NCBI GenBank assembly: GCA_937959275.1
Contig: CALGLU010000042.1
Span: forward strand, 19,869-83,868
Reading direction: 5' to 3'
Source: an uncultured Saprospiraceae bacterium
GTDB lineage: Bacteria > Bacteroidota > Bacteroidia > Chitinophagales > Saprospiraceae
DNA length: 64,000 bases
Below, piece after piece: positions 9,538-18,887 of this stretch; the stretch's first letter is position 1; every line of letters starts with the position of its first letter. The translations under genes and the position numbers were made by a program. The notes under the pieces are model-generated. The model made no database searches, had not been told where the DNA came from, and was given only the letters and a program-made list of their open reading frames with translations.

Positions 9538-10334
9538 ACACTTTGTAATTAATTTATTGAAAGTTAAAACCTATGACCCCTGTCATATATCCGCTATCAC
9601 TCCATTAAGCATTTTACTTAGAGATCAAGCTTATATTGGGTTATTTAATCATTCTCATCGAAAAACTATGGTCTATACTACGTTCATCACAACAACTTCT
9701 CTGTCTTGAAAAACCTTATCTACATCCACAACTGCTCCTATAACTTCAAAACCAAGACTAATCCTAGTCACAACGGTAATTTGAATGTCTTTGTATACGC
9801 CTTACTCAAGGTTACAACAGAATTAAAAAAGCACCTATTCTAATTTGAAACACGTAGACGTATCAGTTCGATAAGAATGATAAATTATTATTACAAATAA
9901 AGTTAATTTAATTTTCATAGAAGTGTATTTCATAAATACCTGAGCTTTAGTTCAACATATTTTTAATAGAAAGGTCTCTACAAAGACAAAAATCACAATC
10001 TGTTGATTTACAGATAATTACGAAATCATCTTAGTCAGGCTACTCAATTTAGTTTTCCAATATTTAAAATATTTTCAGCAAGATCAGTGCAAGACTTTTG
10101 TTATAATTCCTTCTATAATAGCATCCTTTTTTAACAACTTGGTTTGCAGATACTCATTTACTACAGTTGAAATTTTTATTCAATATTAAAATGCACGCCA
10201 ACCCATACCTTAAAGCTCAACTCACATAAGACCATACGCATTTAGTCCCTTGATTGGAAATTATTATTTCTCTACTAATTTTCCTTTTAACTCTCACTTA
10301 ATCTTACTTACTTTGTACCTGAATTGAAAGGGCT
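9538..10334. other. Long AT-rich intergenic region
   Basis: No intact gene is seen. On the minus strand, a frame ending at a stop at 9673 encodes about 40 residues of coding-like composition (ISLGFEVIGAVVDVD). This may be a decayed gene end, but I cannot assign it. The rest is AT-rich with no clear structure. Confidence 0.4.
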
Positions 10335-10523
10335 AGTTAGAAGTAGTAAAGCCTGTTGATCGATACTTAAATTGTAGAGTGTGTAACCTGACTTTATCAG
10401 CAGACAAGCTCAGTTGGTTTAGAATGAATGAACGGTCTCGTAGAGATTAAAGGTCGTAAACCGACCTTTAAAGTAAAGGAACCGATTTATCAAAATCGGG
10501 AGGGTGAGCGTAATGCGGTTTTT
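10335..10523 (+). other. Degenerate duplicate of tRNA-Val upstream region and D-arm, with two hairpins
   Basis: The stretch from 10335 parallels the DNA upstream of the intact tRNA: both begin GTTAGAAGTA and reach GAG(A/T)GTGTA after similar spacing. A 16-base string GCTCAGTTGGTTTAGA (10408-10423) is identical to the tRNA D-arm at 10574-10589. No anticodon or T-arm follows. Instead there is a 10-bp hairpin at 10447-10471 and a 7-bp hairpin at 10482-10499. This could be a decayed tRNA duplicate or a small structured RNA derived from one. Confidence 0.5.
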
Positions 10524-10564
10524 GTTAGAAGTAACAAAATCTTTTAATCGAAATATAAATTTTA

Positions 10565-10639
10565 GAGAGTGTAGCTCAGTTGGTTTAGAGCATTACCTTG
10601 ACAGGGTAGGGGTCGGGGGTTCGAATCCCTCCACTCTCA
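10565..10639 (+). tRNA. tRNA-Val (anticodon GAC)
   Basis: A full cloverleaf folds. The acceptor stem is 10565-10571 with 10632-10638 (7 bp). The D-arm is GCTC/GAGC at 10574-10577 and 10588-10591. The anticodon stem is TTACC/GGTAG around loop TTGACAG, giving anticodon GAC at 10600-10602. The variable loop has 5 bases, and the T-arm has loop TTCGAAT. The discriminator is A10639. CCA is not encoded, so it must be added after transcription. A terminator follows 7 bases later. Confidence 0.95.
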
Positions 10640-10645
10640 CATCAG

Positions 10646-10676
10646 AAAGACTCATGCAAAAACATGGGTCTTTTTT
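10646..10676 (+). terminator. Rho-independent terminator after tRNA-Val
   Basis: AGACTCATG pairs with CATGGGTCT (T-G and C-G pairs included) across a short A-rich loop and is followed by a run of six T at 10671-10676. It ends the tRNA transcript. Confidence 0.8.
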
Positions 10677-10833
10677 CGTTTAAATGGGTGATTCCTCCAG
10701 CCCATCCTCGACTGATCTCGAGGGTCCTTCTTTTCCGATTGACTTTTAGTCAATCGAATTGCTGCGCAAACATTCTGGAATCTCCACTCTTACTAAAGCT
10801 TGCTACCTAAAGTGACACTGCTTTATGCTGTCG

Positions 10834-12816
10834 CTATAGCTCTGAATTTGTTGGAATGAATATATCAATTTGAACACCTTCTCCAGGTTTGGAATTTAAT
10901 CGAAAATCTCCATTTAGAAATTCGACTCTGGATTTCATGCCGTTTAAGCCCAAGCCAACATTTTTTAAATTCTCTACATCCATACCTACACCATTATCTG
11001 TAGCATACAGCATAATCCCATCTTCACTTTCTGTTAACTCCAACTCTAAACTTGTAGCTTCAGCGTGTTTAAGAACATTGTTCATAATTTCTTGAATGAT
11101 TCGAAAAAGTACAGTACTTATATTGGCGTCAAGATTTTCTTCGTCAATATATATTTCTGTTTTAAAAAACAACTCTTCAGACAAATTAACTTGATTAGCT
11201 AAATCCTCTATGGCAGACTTTAAACCTAAATTGAGTAAGGCTGAAGGCATCATATCATGAGCTATACGCCTGACTTCATCACATGCATTATCAATAAGTT
11301 CTTCCGCTTTATCAATTAGATTTAACTCACTTAGTTTGTCAATTTCTTTCTGAATATTTCTTACATAGACCTGTGCAGTAGACAGTAATCCACCAAGACC
11401 ATCATGTAAATCTTGTGCGATACGCTTGCGCTCTTCTTCCTGACCTCGAATAATATAATTTGTTGCTAGAAGCTTTTGGTTGCTTTCAAGAATCTGTATC
11501 CGTTGGTTATTGATCCTATTATTACTTCGATTACGATACCAGAAAAGTAAACTCATTAATGAAACTATGAGCATTCCACCAAACGTTCGATTGTATTGCA
11601 TATTCTTTTTTTGAATCTCGATTTCTCGTTCTTGTAGTTTAACTTTTGATTCCTTTGCTTCATTGACGGCTTGCAATTCTTTGACTTTTACTTCATTTTG
11701 ATTCATCCGGATCGTGTCATTAATTTCCACGTATTTAATAAAATATTCTCTTGCTTTTTTAAAGTCTTTCTGCTCTACATAAATCCTATCAAGTGTGCTG
11801 TAAAATTGACGTTTGAGTCCTAAGTCATTTAATTGTTCTACCTCTTTGACCAACTTCATTGCGATCGTTTCTGCTTTATCAACTTTGTTGTCTTGTCCAT
11901 AATAATAGGCTAATGCTATTTGCAATGAAATAGCTTTTTTATCAAAGCCCAACTCCTGCGCCAATTCGATAGATTTGTTTTTGAATTCGATAGCCTTGTC
12001 TTTATTTCCAATATTAAAATTAGTATGCGCTATATTGTCCAATATGTAAATGTATGTCCCATCTAATTCCATTTCATTTTCTTTGTAAACAGTATAGGCA
12101 TTTTGGAAATACTGTAAACTTTTGCTTGTTTCATTTATTTGTTTGTATACATTTCCCAAGTTATTATTCAAAACAACCAATTGCTTCAAATGCTTTGCAG
12201 GGTTACTTTTTGAAATAATATCGATGCCTTGATTATAATAGCTTATCGAACGATCAAAATCTTTAAGCCCTTCACTAATGACGCCTTTACTAATAAGACA
12301 AGCAATTTGTCCCCCTTCATTTTTAATATTCTTATATATTTCTTCAGCTTGATTTAAATACTCTAACCCCTCTGCAGCTCTAAATGTTAAGTCACAAATA
12401 ACACCATACTCCCTGTAGGTCCTTGCTAAAAGATGGTTTTGTCCAGGCTCTTTTGCACACTCTATCACCGTTTGTATCAATTCTTCTGCAGTCGCATAGT
12501 CGCCCTTAAATCTCGAAGATTGACATTTTAAAAAATCAAAATTACATTTCAACTCAGGTAATACGCCAATGAGTTGATCTAGCGATTGCATTTTCTGTTC
12601 ATAGTTTAGCCTGGGAAGTATTTTACTACTTAAATGATTCAGGACCTCTAATTTTAATTCTTGCTTTGCACTATCTTGAAGGCCCTCTTGATCATAAGAT
12701 TTTAATAAACTAGCAAATGTTGAGTCCTGCAATATTTGATGTTCATATTTTCCGTTTTGTGCACTTAGGCATAATATTGAAAACAGGCAGAATAATGCTA
12801 TAAGTGATTGTTTCAT
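10834..12816 (-). CDS. TPR-domain sensor histidine kinase (HisKA_3 type)
   Basis: This 660-residue protein has a signal peptide (1-20), a periplasmic region of tetratricopeptide-like repeats (about 100-370), a coiled coil (370-405), one membrane segment (412-427) and a cytoplasmic kinase core. The HisKA_3 dimerisation motif ERKRIAQDLHDGLGG places the phospho-acceptor at His471. The ATP-binding domain shows MNNVLKHA (N box), DNGVGMD (G1) and GLGLNGMKSR (G2). Such NarL/DesK-type kinases pair with LuxR-type response regulators. None is adjacent, so this is an orphan here. The only LuxR piece in the window is a fragment at 59689-59835. Confidence 0.92.
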   Translation of the reverse strand: MKQSLIALFCLFSILCLSAQNGKYEHQILQDSTFASLLKSYDQEGLQDSAKQELKLEVLNHLSSKILPRLNYEQKMQSLDQLIGVLPELKCNFDFLKCQSSRFKGDYATAEELIQTVIECAKEPGQNHLLARTYREYGVICDLTFRAAEGLEYLNQAEEIYKNIKNEGGQIACLISKGVISEGLKDFDRSISYYNQGIDIISKSNPAKHLKQLVVLNNNLGNVYKQINETSKSLQYFQNAYTVYKENEMELDGTYIYILDNIAHTNFNIGNKDKAIEFKNKSIELAQELGFDKKAISLQIALAYYYGQDNKVDKAETIAMKLVKEVEQLNDLGLKRQFYSTLDRIYVEQKDFKKAREYFIKYVEINDTIRMNQNEVKVKELQAVNEAKESKVKLQEREIEIQKKNMQYNRTFGGMLIVSLMSLLFWYRNRSNNRINNQRIQILESNQKLLATNYIIRGQEEERKRIAQDLHDGLGGLLSTAQVYVRNIQKEIDKLSELNLIDKAEELIDNACDEVRRIAHDMMPSALLNLGLKSAIEDLANQVNLSEELFFKTEIYIDEENLDANISTVLFRIIQEIMNNVLKHAEATSLELELTESEDGIMLYATDNGVGMDVENLKNVGLGLNGMKSRVEFLNGDFRLNSKPGEGVQIDIFIPTNSEL

Positions 12817-13298
12817 ATGGCATCAGTTGATTGAATGGGAAGTTAGATTCCTTAAGTTAACTAAACTTAGTTTTGCAAAACACAATTAATGCTAAAAATT
12901 TAATAATCTCTCAAACATAAGTCGAGAGATTATTAACAGAGTTTTATTTAAAAGCATTCCATTATTCAACTATCGTTTTGATTTCAATTATTTCTTCATT
13001 GAGAGAATCATATTTGGAATTTTGATTCTTTTTTTATCTTCTAATTCTATCACAATTATATTCAGCGTTTTTATTGATTCTACATAGATATATAATCAAC
13101 TCATTTTGTTAATTTAATTAATTGGCATAAAGATGAGCATAATTGTTCTTCTAAAACAGACCTAAAACAGTGAAATGTTTATATCACTTAAAAAGGGGAT
13201 GTGGTTTAACATGTATTGTTTGCAATAGAGAAACTTGCATTTACATCATGCTCAACACGCTAGATAAATAGTGTATTCGTTAGTGTTAATTCCATTAA
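12817..13298. other. AT-rich intergenic region
   Basis: The upstream region of the histidine kinase gene. No gene, tRNA or strong hairpin is recognisable. Confidence 0.4.
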
Positions 13299-13529
13299 GT
13301 TTCAAAGTCTCTTTCAACGGTTAACTGTTATTTCAATGCAGTAGCCTTGCTATTAAAATACCCCTTTTATCAATTTGTGCCGCGCTATGCCAATGCGACT
13401 GGGCATAGTTTGATTAAAGGCTATAAAGACCAAGGCAACTGGGCAGTCATCATTTTTATGATTGTTATTTTTATTAGCATGTTTACAGTGACGGTAGCAG
13501 AAATTATTGTCTGTTCAAGACACAGCTAG
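13299..13529 (+). pseudogene. Remnant of an Nramp-family metal transporter
   Basis: An open frame between stops has no ATG and encodes a segment KYPFYQFVPRYANATGHSL, then IKGYKDQGNWAV, a hydrophobic helix and MFTVTVAEIIV. This matches, from memory, the TM2-TM3 region of Bacteroidota Nramp (MntH-like) divalent-metal transporters (typical (F/Y)GPRYANATG and GNWA...MFTV motifs). Full-length proteins have about 400 residues, and nothing recognisable precedes or follows. It is therefore read as a decayed fragment. The assignment rests on about 60 residues. Confidence 0.5.
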
Positions 13530-13643
13530 GACATTCTTGTCTCATCAAGACACGCCTCAGTTAATTACATACATAGAATGTTTGGTTTCAGGGACAAAAG
13601 CGGTGTATTTAATTATTCTCAGACAGAAATATCTGAGGGACGT

Positions 13644-14908
13644 TTAATCAACCAATGCCTGATATACCATATTTTGAAACACCTCACGCGCTTGCAAATG
13701 ATTATATGGCATAAGCTGAATCATTAATATATAAATTAAATCTTCCTCAGGATCAACTCTGAAAAATGTACCTGCTGCCCCACCCCATCCATACGCACCC
13801 ACACTTCCCAAGGCATTCGATGCTGCAATATCTTTAGTCATACTAAAGCCTAAGCCAAAGCCATGCGCATTCTCACCGCCTGCCAGCGGACCACCTCTCG
13901 GTATTGTATTGCAATGATCACTGGTCATCAAATCCAATGTTTTGGGACCTATAAACCGAACCCCATTTGCCTGCCCCTCTGCTAATAACATTTTACAAAA
14001 TGCCAAATAATCCTTTGTCGTCGACACTAAGCCACCGCCACCAGAAAAATGTGTCACCTGTTTCGTATACTTACTATCAGAATAATGATCTATCGCCGAC
14101 AACTCATCACCTCTTCGATCTGTATAATTCGTTACTAATCGAGAAGCCTTATTTTCAGGCACCTCAAAAGCTGTATCCTCCATACCAAGTGGAGTAAAAA
14201 TATGCTCACTCAAATATTCATCCAATGGCTGCCTCGACATTACTTCTATCAAGTGTCCACAGATATCCGTAGAGACACTATATCGCCATCCTTCACTTGG
14301 TTCAAAATATAATGGCTGGGTCGCAATCCAATTTGCAAATTCTCCGGTGGTCGCCATCGCCCATTTATTTTCTGTACTGTACAACGAATCGACATAGCCT
14401 CCACCCCAACCATATCCAAGACCACTCGTATGTCTTAGTAATCTATTATTTTCATTGTATTCTTTGCTGGCTGTATCCCGTGTTCCTCAGTATACACAGT
14501 CATCTCGTTAAAAGCGGGAATGTAATCTGATACGGGATCATTTAAATTAAATAATCCTTGCTCATATAGCATCATTAATCCAACAGACACTATTGGCTTG
14601 GTCATAGAATAGATCCGCCACATGCTGTTGTCATCTAAGGCTGTCTCACTTTCAATATCAGCATTGCCATAGGTATCAAAGTGTACTATTTTTCCGCTTC
14701 TATAAATAAGAGTTTGTACGCCTGAGAGTTGGCCTTTGTCTACAAACTGATGCATTCTCGCATCTAACCGCTCTAGCCTGTCTTTCGAAAAGCCAGTATT
14801 CGTTTTTGAGTCGCTGACAACAATTTTTTGTGCATGTGCATACGGTGCATATGCAAAGCACAATAAAAACAAGAGATTAATCCAGCTATATTTCGATTTA
14901 TCCATCAT
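13644..14908 (-). pseudogene. Serine hydrolase (class C beta-lactamase family), frameshifted
   Basis: Two adjacent frames encode one protein of about 420 residues. The N-terminal part (14908-14435) has a signal peptide and the SxxK motif SMTK at residues 101-104. It ends at TAA just after KIIDY. The next frame reads LLRHTSGLGYGWGG without a start codon and continues to 13644 with a YSVSTD motif and GYGWGGAAGT, typical of class C-like serine hydrolases. Restoring one T in the T run at about 14440-14441 (GATTA to GATTTA) gives a continuous IIDLLRHTSGL. The gene is the last of an operon behind an MFS transporter (27 bases). It may be a recent natural mutation or a sequencing error. Confidence 0.85.
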
Positions 14909-14935
14909 AATATATTTGAAGTCAATAAAACGCTA

Positions 14936-16237
14936 TTAATTCAATTTCGCTTCCGCTAAATCTTTCTTATAATTTTGTGCCGCTAAAATAGTAAACACTA
15001 GAGATATAAAACCTGCAATCATTGTTGCCAAAAAAGCATACCTCAAACTTTCATCTCCATACTGAGGCGTCAATGCATCACTCATTAGTCCCACGAACAA
15101 GGGACCAAATCCCAGTCCAATTAAATTTAAAATGAAGAATAAAATAGAGGAGGCAAATGCTCTCATTTTTGGACCAACCAAACTATGAGTCACAGCAATA
15201 GTTGGGCCTAAATAGAAGGCTGTTAATGTGCCTGTAAAAAAGGTCATCACCATTGCGAGGTTAGCATTTTCCGTAAGGTATAAAATCAAACCAGGCGTGA
15301 TATTTAATAATCCCGCAATAATGGGGACCCACATATACCAACGCATGTCTCTATTCCTCAATTTGTCTGCTAAAAACCCACCAAAAAAGGTACCTATAAA
15401 TCCACCTGCTCCTGTTGTCAACCCTAGAACGATTGCCGCCTTTGCAATATCAATATCATGTACTCTTTGTAGAAATGAAGGCAAAAAATTTCCAACTCCA
15501 TATGTCGTAAACGTATTAAATCCTGCTGCTAAAGCAAAGTATATAAACGTCTTTTTACCTAATAAGTATTTTATAACTTCAACTAAGCTAGGAGTCTTAA
15601 GCTCAACACCGTTCTCATCTAGAGCATTTGCGATATCAGGATCACTTTGCCCTTTGATTGGCTCTTTTATTGTAAAATAAACGATCACCGCAAATAACAC
15701 ACCCGGAATACCAAGGGCATAAAAAGCCATCCGCCAGCCATAATATTTTGCAATCACACCGCCCACTATATAGCCAAGAAAAATACCGATGTAAATACCC
15801 GTCGAATAAATAGATAAGGCAGTGGCTCGCTTTTCTGGAGGAAAATAATCTGATATAATGGAGTGTGCAGGCGGGCTACCTCCGGCCTCTCCGATACCAA
15901 CACCAATCCTTGCTAAAAACAATTGCGTGAAATTCATCGCTGTTCCGCATACTGCAGTCATCAATGACCAAACAGCCAAACTAGCAGCAATCACATTTTT
16001 ACGATTATTGAGATCAGCATATCTTGCTATCGGAATACCTAGTATCACATACAGTGCTGCAAATGCCAAGCCTGTCAATAAGCCTAACTGCGTATCACTC
16101 AAGCCTAATTCTGCTTTGATAGGCTCCTGAAGAATCACCAAAATCTGACGATCTATAAAATTAAAGGTGTACATAATTGTCAGCATCACCAATACAAACC
16201 ACTTATACCTTCCCGACTCAGTTTTAGATGCAGACAT
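14936..16237 (-). CDS. MFS transporter, spinster-like
   Basis: This 433-residue major facilitator has 12 predicted membrane segments in two six-helix halves. The N-terminal FNFIDRQILVILQEPIK segment is typical of Bacteroidota/Proteobacteria spinster-like MFS permeases. The signature between helices 2 and 3 (PIARYADLNNRKN) and the GIGEAGGSPPAHS motif of helix 4-5 are also present. Its start codon shares one base with the stop of the upstream lactonase gene (TAATG), a strong sign of translational coupling. The likely substrate is a small organic acid or sugar acid linked to the lactonase and serine hydrolase; this is inferred from context only. Confidence 0.9.
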   Translation of the reverse strand: MSASKTESGRYKWFVLVMLTIMYTFNFIDRQILVILQEPIKAELGLSDTQLGLLTGLAFAALYVILGIPIARYADLNNRKNVIAASLAVWSLMTAVCGTAMNFTQLFLARIGVGIGEAGGSPPAHSIISDYFPPEKRATALSIYSTGIYIGIFLGYIVGGVIAKYYGWRMAFYALGIPGVLFAVIVYFTIKEPIKGQSDPDIANALDENGVELKTPSLVEVIKYLLGKKTFIYFALAAGFNTFTTYGVGNFLPSFLQRVHDIDIAKAAIVLGLTTGAGGFIGTFFGGFLADKLRNRDMRWYMWVPIIAGLLNITPGLILYLTENANLAMVMTFFTGTLTAFYLGPTIAVTHSLVGPKMRAFASSILFFILNLIGLGFGPLFVGLMSDALTPQYGDESLRYAFLATMIAGFISLVFTILAAQNYKKDLAEAKLN

Positions 16238-17259
16238 TATTTCAATTTAATCCTCATGACATAATCATCACAGGTCATGTACAATATAGAATAATCTTTA
16301 TTGAATGCACAATTTGAGGTGGCCTCACCAGTATCTATTCGACCTAAAACTTTGCCAGCTGGAGAGAACACCCAGACACCGCCTGCTGCAGTTGCCCATA
16401 TATTGCCTTGCGGATCAATCTTCATCCCATCAGGAAGACCCTTACCAGGCTGACCTGTCACATCATAGAATAATCTCTCATTGCTTAAATCACCTTGCTC
16501 ATCTACATCATAGGCATTCCAAATCGCTTGCTTTGGATCTGAATTCGCAACATATAATATGCGCTCATCTGGTGATAAGGCCAACCCATTGGGACGAGTC
16601 ATCCCTTTCACTTGCAGACTTAATTGTCCATTGGCACCATATCGATACACACCTTGAAAGGCTATCTCTTTCTCAGGATCATTGACATTTCCAACAAGTC
16701 CATACGGCGGATCGGTAAAGTACAAATTCCCCTCGCTATCATAAATCGCATCATTAGGACTATTAAATCGCTTGCCCTCCCATGTATCAACGATGGTTTC
16801 AAAACTGGATGTAGGCTTACTAAGTGCGCTCGCCATTCTTGCCATTCGGCGATCTCCGTGCTGACACATCACCAATCGATTCTGTGCATCTAAAATCAGT
16901 CCGTTAGAGCCGGGCTCACCACTTCTCTCTACTGCGCCTGTATAGCCTGATGGCCGAATATAAAGTTCTGCACCCTTTTCTTCCGTCCATTTATAAATAC
17001 TATTTGACGGTATTTCCGAAAACAATAAATACTGACCATCTTCAATCCACAAGGGACCTTCTGTCCATTGATAGCCTTCAGCTAATATTTCTATTTTAGC
17101 ATCTTTAGCGATAAGCGCATCTATGGCTGGGTCTACGCGTATGACGTCTCCAGTCGTTTTATACATAGTCTTTGATTTTATGGTAGAGGTTTGAGTAGTC
17201 TTGGATTCTTTACATTGGCTGAACATGCAAAATACGAGGAGTAGTAATCCATATCTCAT
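16237..17259 (-). CDS. SMP-30/gluconolactonase family lipoprotein
   Basis: This 340-residue protein belongs to the SMP-30/gluconolactonase/LRE propeller family. Visible family features are EGPLWIEDGQYLLFSEI near the N-terminus, FNSPNDAIYDSEGNLYFTDPPYG (split here: SPNDA and YFTDPPYGL), RPNGLALSPDERILYVANS and LPDGMKIDPQGNIWA. Glu, Asn and Asp at these places are the usual metal ligands. A hydrophobic start ending FSQC suggests a lipoprotein, although the lipobox is imperfect. It is the first gene of an operon with the MFS transporter and the broken serine hydrolase. It probably opens a lactone ring in the periplasm. Confidence 0.88.
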   Translation of the reverse strand: MRYGLLLLVFCMFSQCKESKTTQTSTIKSKTMYKTTGDVIRVDPAIDALIAKDAKIEILAEGYQWTEGPLWIEDGQYLLFSEIPSNSIYKWTEEKGAELYIRPSGYTGAVERSGEPGSNGLILDAQNRLVMCQHGDRRMARMASALSKPTSSFETIVDTWEGKRFNSPNDAIYDSEGNLYFTDPPYGLVGNVNDPEKEIAFQGVYRYGANGQLSLQVKGMTRPNGLALSPDERILYVANSDPKQAIWNAYDVDEQGDLSNERLFYDVTGQPGKGLPDGMKIDPQGNIWATAAGGVWVFSPAGKVLGRIDTGEATSNCAFNKDYSILYMTCDDYVMRIKLK

Positions 17260-17517
17260 TAGTAATATTTTTTCTGTTAATCTGGTCGGTAGCTAAAATA
17301 CATTTTAGAATTGAATTGAAGACTATATCTCAAAACAAGACTCAGGGATTACAAGTATCATTGGTGAACGGTTCTCTAACTTGGAGGTCCGTAAACACAC
17401 TAATCATCTTACTTCACAGTAAAATTCAATTAAAAACCTGTATTTTTAACAAGCTTCCCACGACATCCTGTTAACCAGTAAAGTCCTATTCCTACTAAAA
17501 GTAAAAACAATAAAGCT

Positions 17518-18636
17518 ATGTTTTCAAAACAACTCCTTATCTCCATACTCTCAGTTATTGGTTTCAACATAGGCTTCAGTCAAATTCAATTATTAAATGA
17601 TGAATTTGAAAATGCCGCAACACTTAATGCCAACTGGCTCAACATTAATGAAGTCGAAGGTTGGAATGCAGAGCACCTTGAGGTACACGACATAAATACA
17701 TCATCTTCAGGAGAATTATATATGATGCCTTATACAAGTTCTTGGTATGAAGACTACAGGGGTACATTGATTCATAAAAATGTAAATCAAAATTTTGTCT
17801 TAACGACTGAAGTGACGGTCACCGATAGAGCTGGTACTGGTCTACCGTCATCCAGATTTTCTCTTGCAGGACTAATGATCAGAAGTGCCATTGATTACCC
17901 GAATGGAGCATTGCTAGACTGGGCTCCAAATAGTGAAAATTATATCTTTTTAGCTACGGGCTTTGCGAATGGTGGATCAGGGCCACACTTTGAAGTCAAG
18001 AATACTGTGAATGGCAATTCCAGTTTAGCCATTACAAATATCCCGACCTCGACTGATGTCCAAATCAGAGTGGCGCGGATTAATGCAGCTGTTATTGTTT
18101 TATTTAGACTACCTGGTCAAAACTGGATTGTCCATCGTCGATTTAATCGCAGTGATTTTCCACCAACGATCCAAATTGGTTTTGTCACATATACTGATTG
18201 GCCAAAAGTAAGTAGTTATGATCACTTCTTTCATAATAGCCATGTGCTCAATCCATCATTAAATCCTGATCCAACTTCTGGAGTACCTTTTACTCCTGAT
18301 TTAATTGGGCGGTATGACTTTGCACGCTTTGATGACGTGACTGTCCCAGTGGCCTTGATGGGTACGGATCTGGTCAGCCAAGCTAGTGATGCTGAGCTAT
18401 TGTCATTCTTGGGCTACACGAGTGATCGATATTGCCCACAAGTCAAACACATCGAGGATACAATTAGTCAAGGTCAAATTGCTGAGGTGCATGTTTCGGA
18501 TATGTTGACAGCTAATAATCTCATTTCTCAACATGCTGACGTGTCCTATACTGCAAATCAGTCCATTGAATTAGAAGTTGACTTTGAAATTACACTAGGG
18601 GCCATCTTCAATGCTGACATCCAAACTTGTCCTTAA
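17518..18636 (+). CDS. Secreted protein with jelly-roll-like domain and coathanger-stack C-terminus
   Basis: This 372-residue protein has a signal peptide (1-21). Residues 22-235 look like a DUF1349/concanavalin-like beta sandwich (LNDEFENAATLNANWLNI, VTDRAGTGLPSSRFSLAGLMIR). The last 60 residues contain the repeat-like NQSIELEVDFEITLGAIFNA pattern (the 3-coathanger stack common at the C-terminus of Bacteroidota secreted proteins). No catalytic residues are evident. It precedes SusC/SusD pair 1 on the same strand by 251 bases, so carbohydrate or glycan binding is plausible but not shown. Confidence 0.75.
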   Translation: MFSKQLLISILSVIGFNIGFSQIQLLNDEFENAATLNANWLNINEVEGWNAEHLEVHDINTSSSGELYMMPYTSSWYEDYRGTLIHKNVNQNFVLTTEVTVTDRAGTGLPSSRFSLAGLMIRSAIDYPNGALLDWAPNSENYIFLATGFANGGSGPHFEVKNTVNGNSSLAITNIPTSTDVQIRVARINAAVIVLFRLPGQNWIVHRRFNRSDFPPTIQIGFVTYTDWPKVSSYDHFFHNSHVLNPSLNPDPTSGVPFTPDLIGRYDFARFDDVTVPVALMGTDLVSQASDAELLSFLGYTSDRYCPQVKHIEDTISQGQIAEVHVSDMLTANNLISQHADVSYTANQSIELEVDFEITLGAIFNADIQTCP

Positions 18637-18821
18637 GAAGCCTTGGACGTCACTTTAAATTCATACCTAATACTTGGCTAAGCCTTAGTCACCGCGAATC
18701 TCAGGCAATAATCTCATCTCTATTAGTAGTCTAAACGCTTGGTCAATTATTTTGAAAGGTCAACATTTTTACAATCATATACGTTTTATGAGACAATGAG
18801 CTATTTATTAAAAATTCCGTA

Positions 18822-18829
18822 TAAATTTG
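18822..18829 (+). promoter_or_regulatory. Candidate -7 element upstream of susC-like gene 1
   Basis: TAAATTTG matches the Bacteroidota -7 consensus TAnnTTTG. The start codon lies 58 bases downstream. No good TTTG -33 box is found at the usual distance, so confidence is low. Confidence 0.3.
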
Positions 18830-18887
18830 TATTCGCTATCCGAGCTTAAAGTTACTACTCAAAAAAATTAATCATTAAGTATAAATT

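Noticed and set aside
9673..9805. A small minus-strand gene encoding ISLGFEVIGAVVDVD-type sequence
   Set aside because: Composition looks coding but there is no convincing start or family; noted only as a possible remnant.
10381..10440. A second complete tRNA before tRNA-Val
   Set aside because: Only the upstream region and D-arm are copied; there is no acceptor pairing, anticodon stem or T-arm.
18637..18887. A carbohydrate-utilisation locus around SusC/SusD pair 1
   Set aside because: No glycoside hydrolase, lyase, sulfatase or regulator is present, so I did not call it a polysaccharide utilisation locus.
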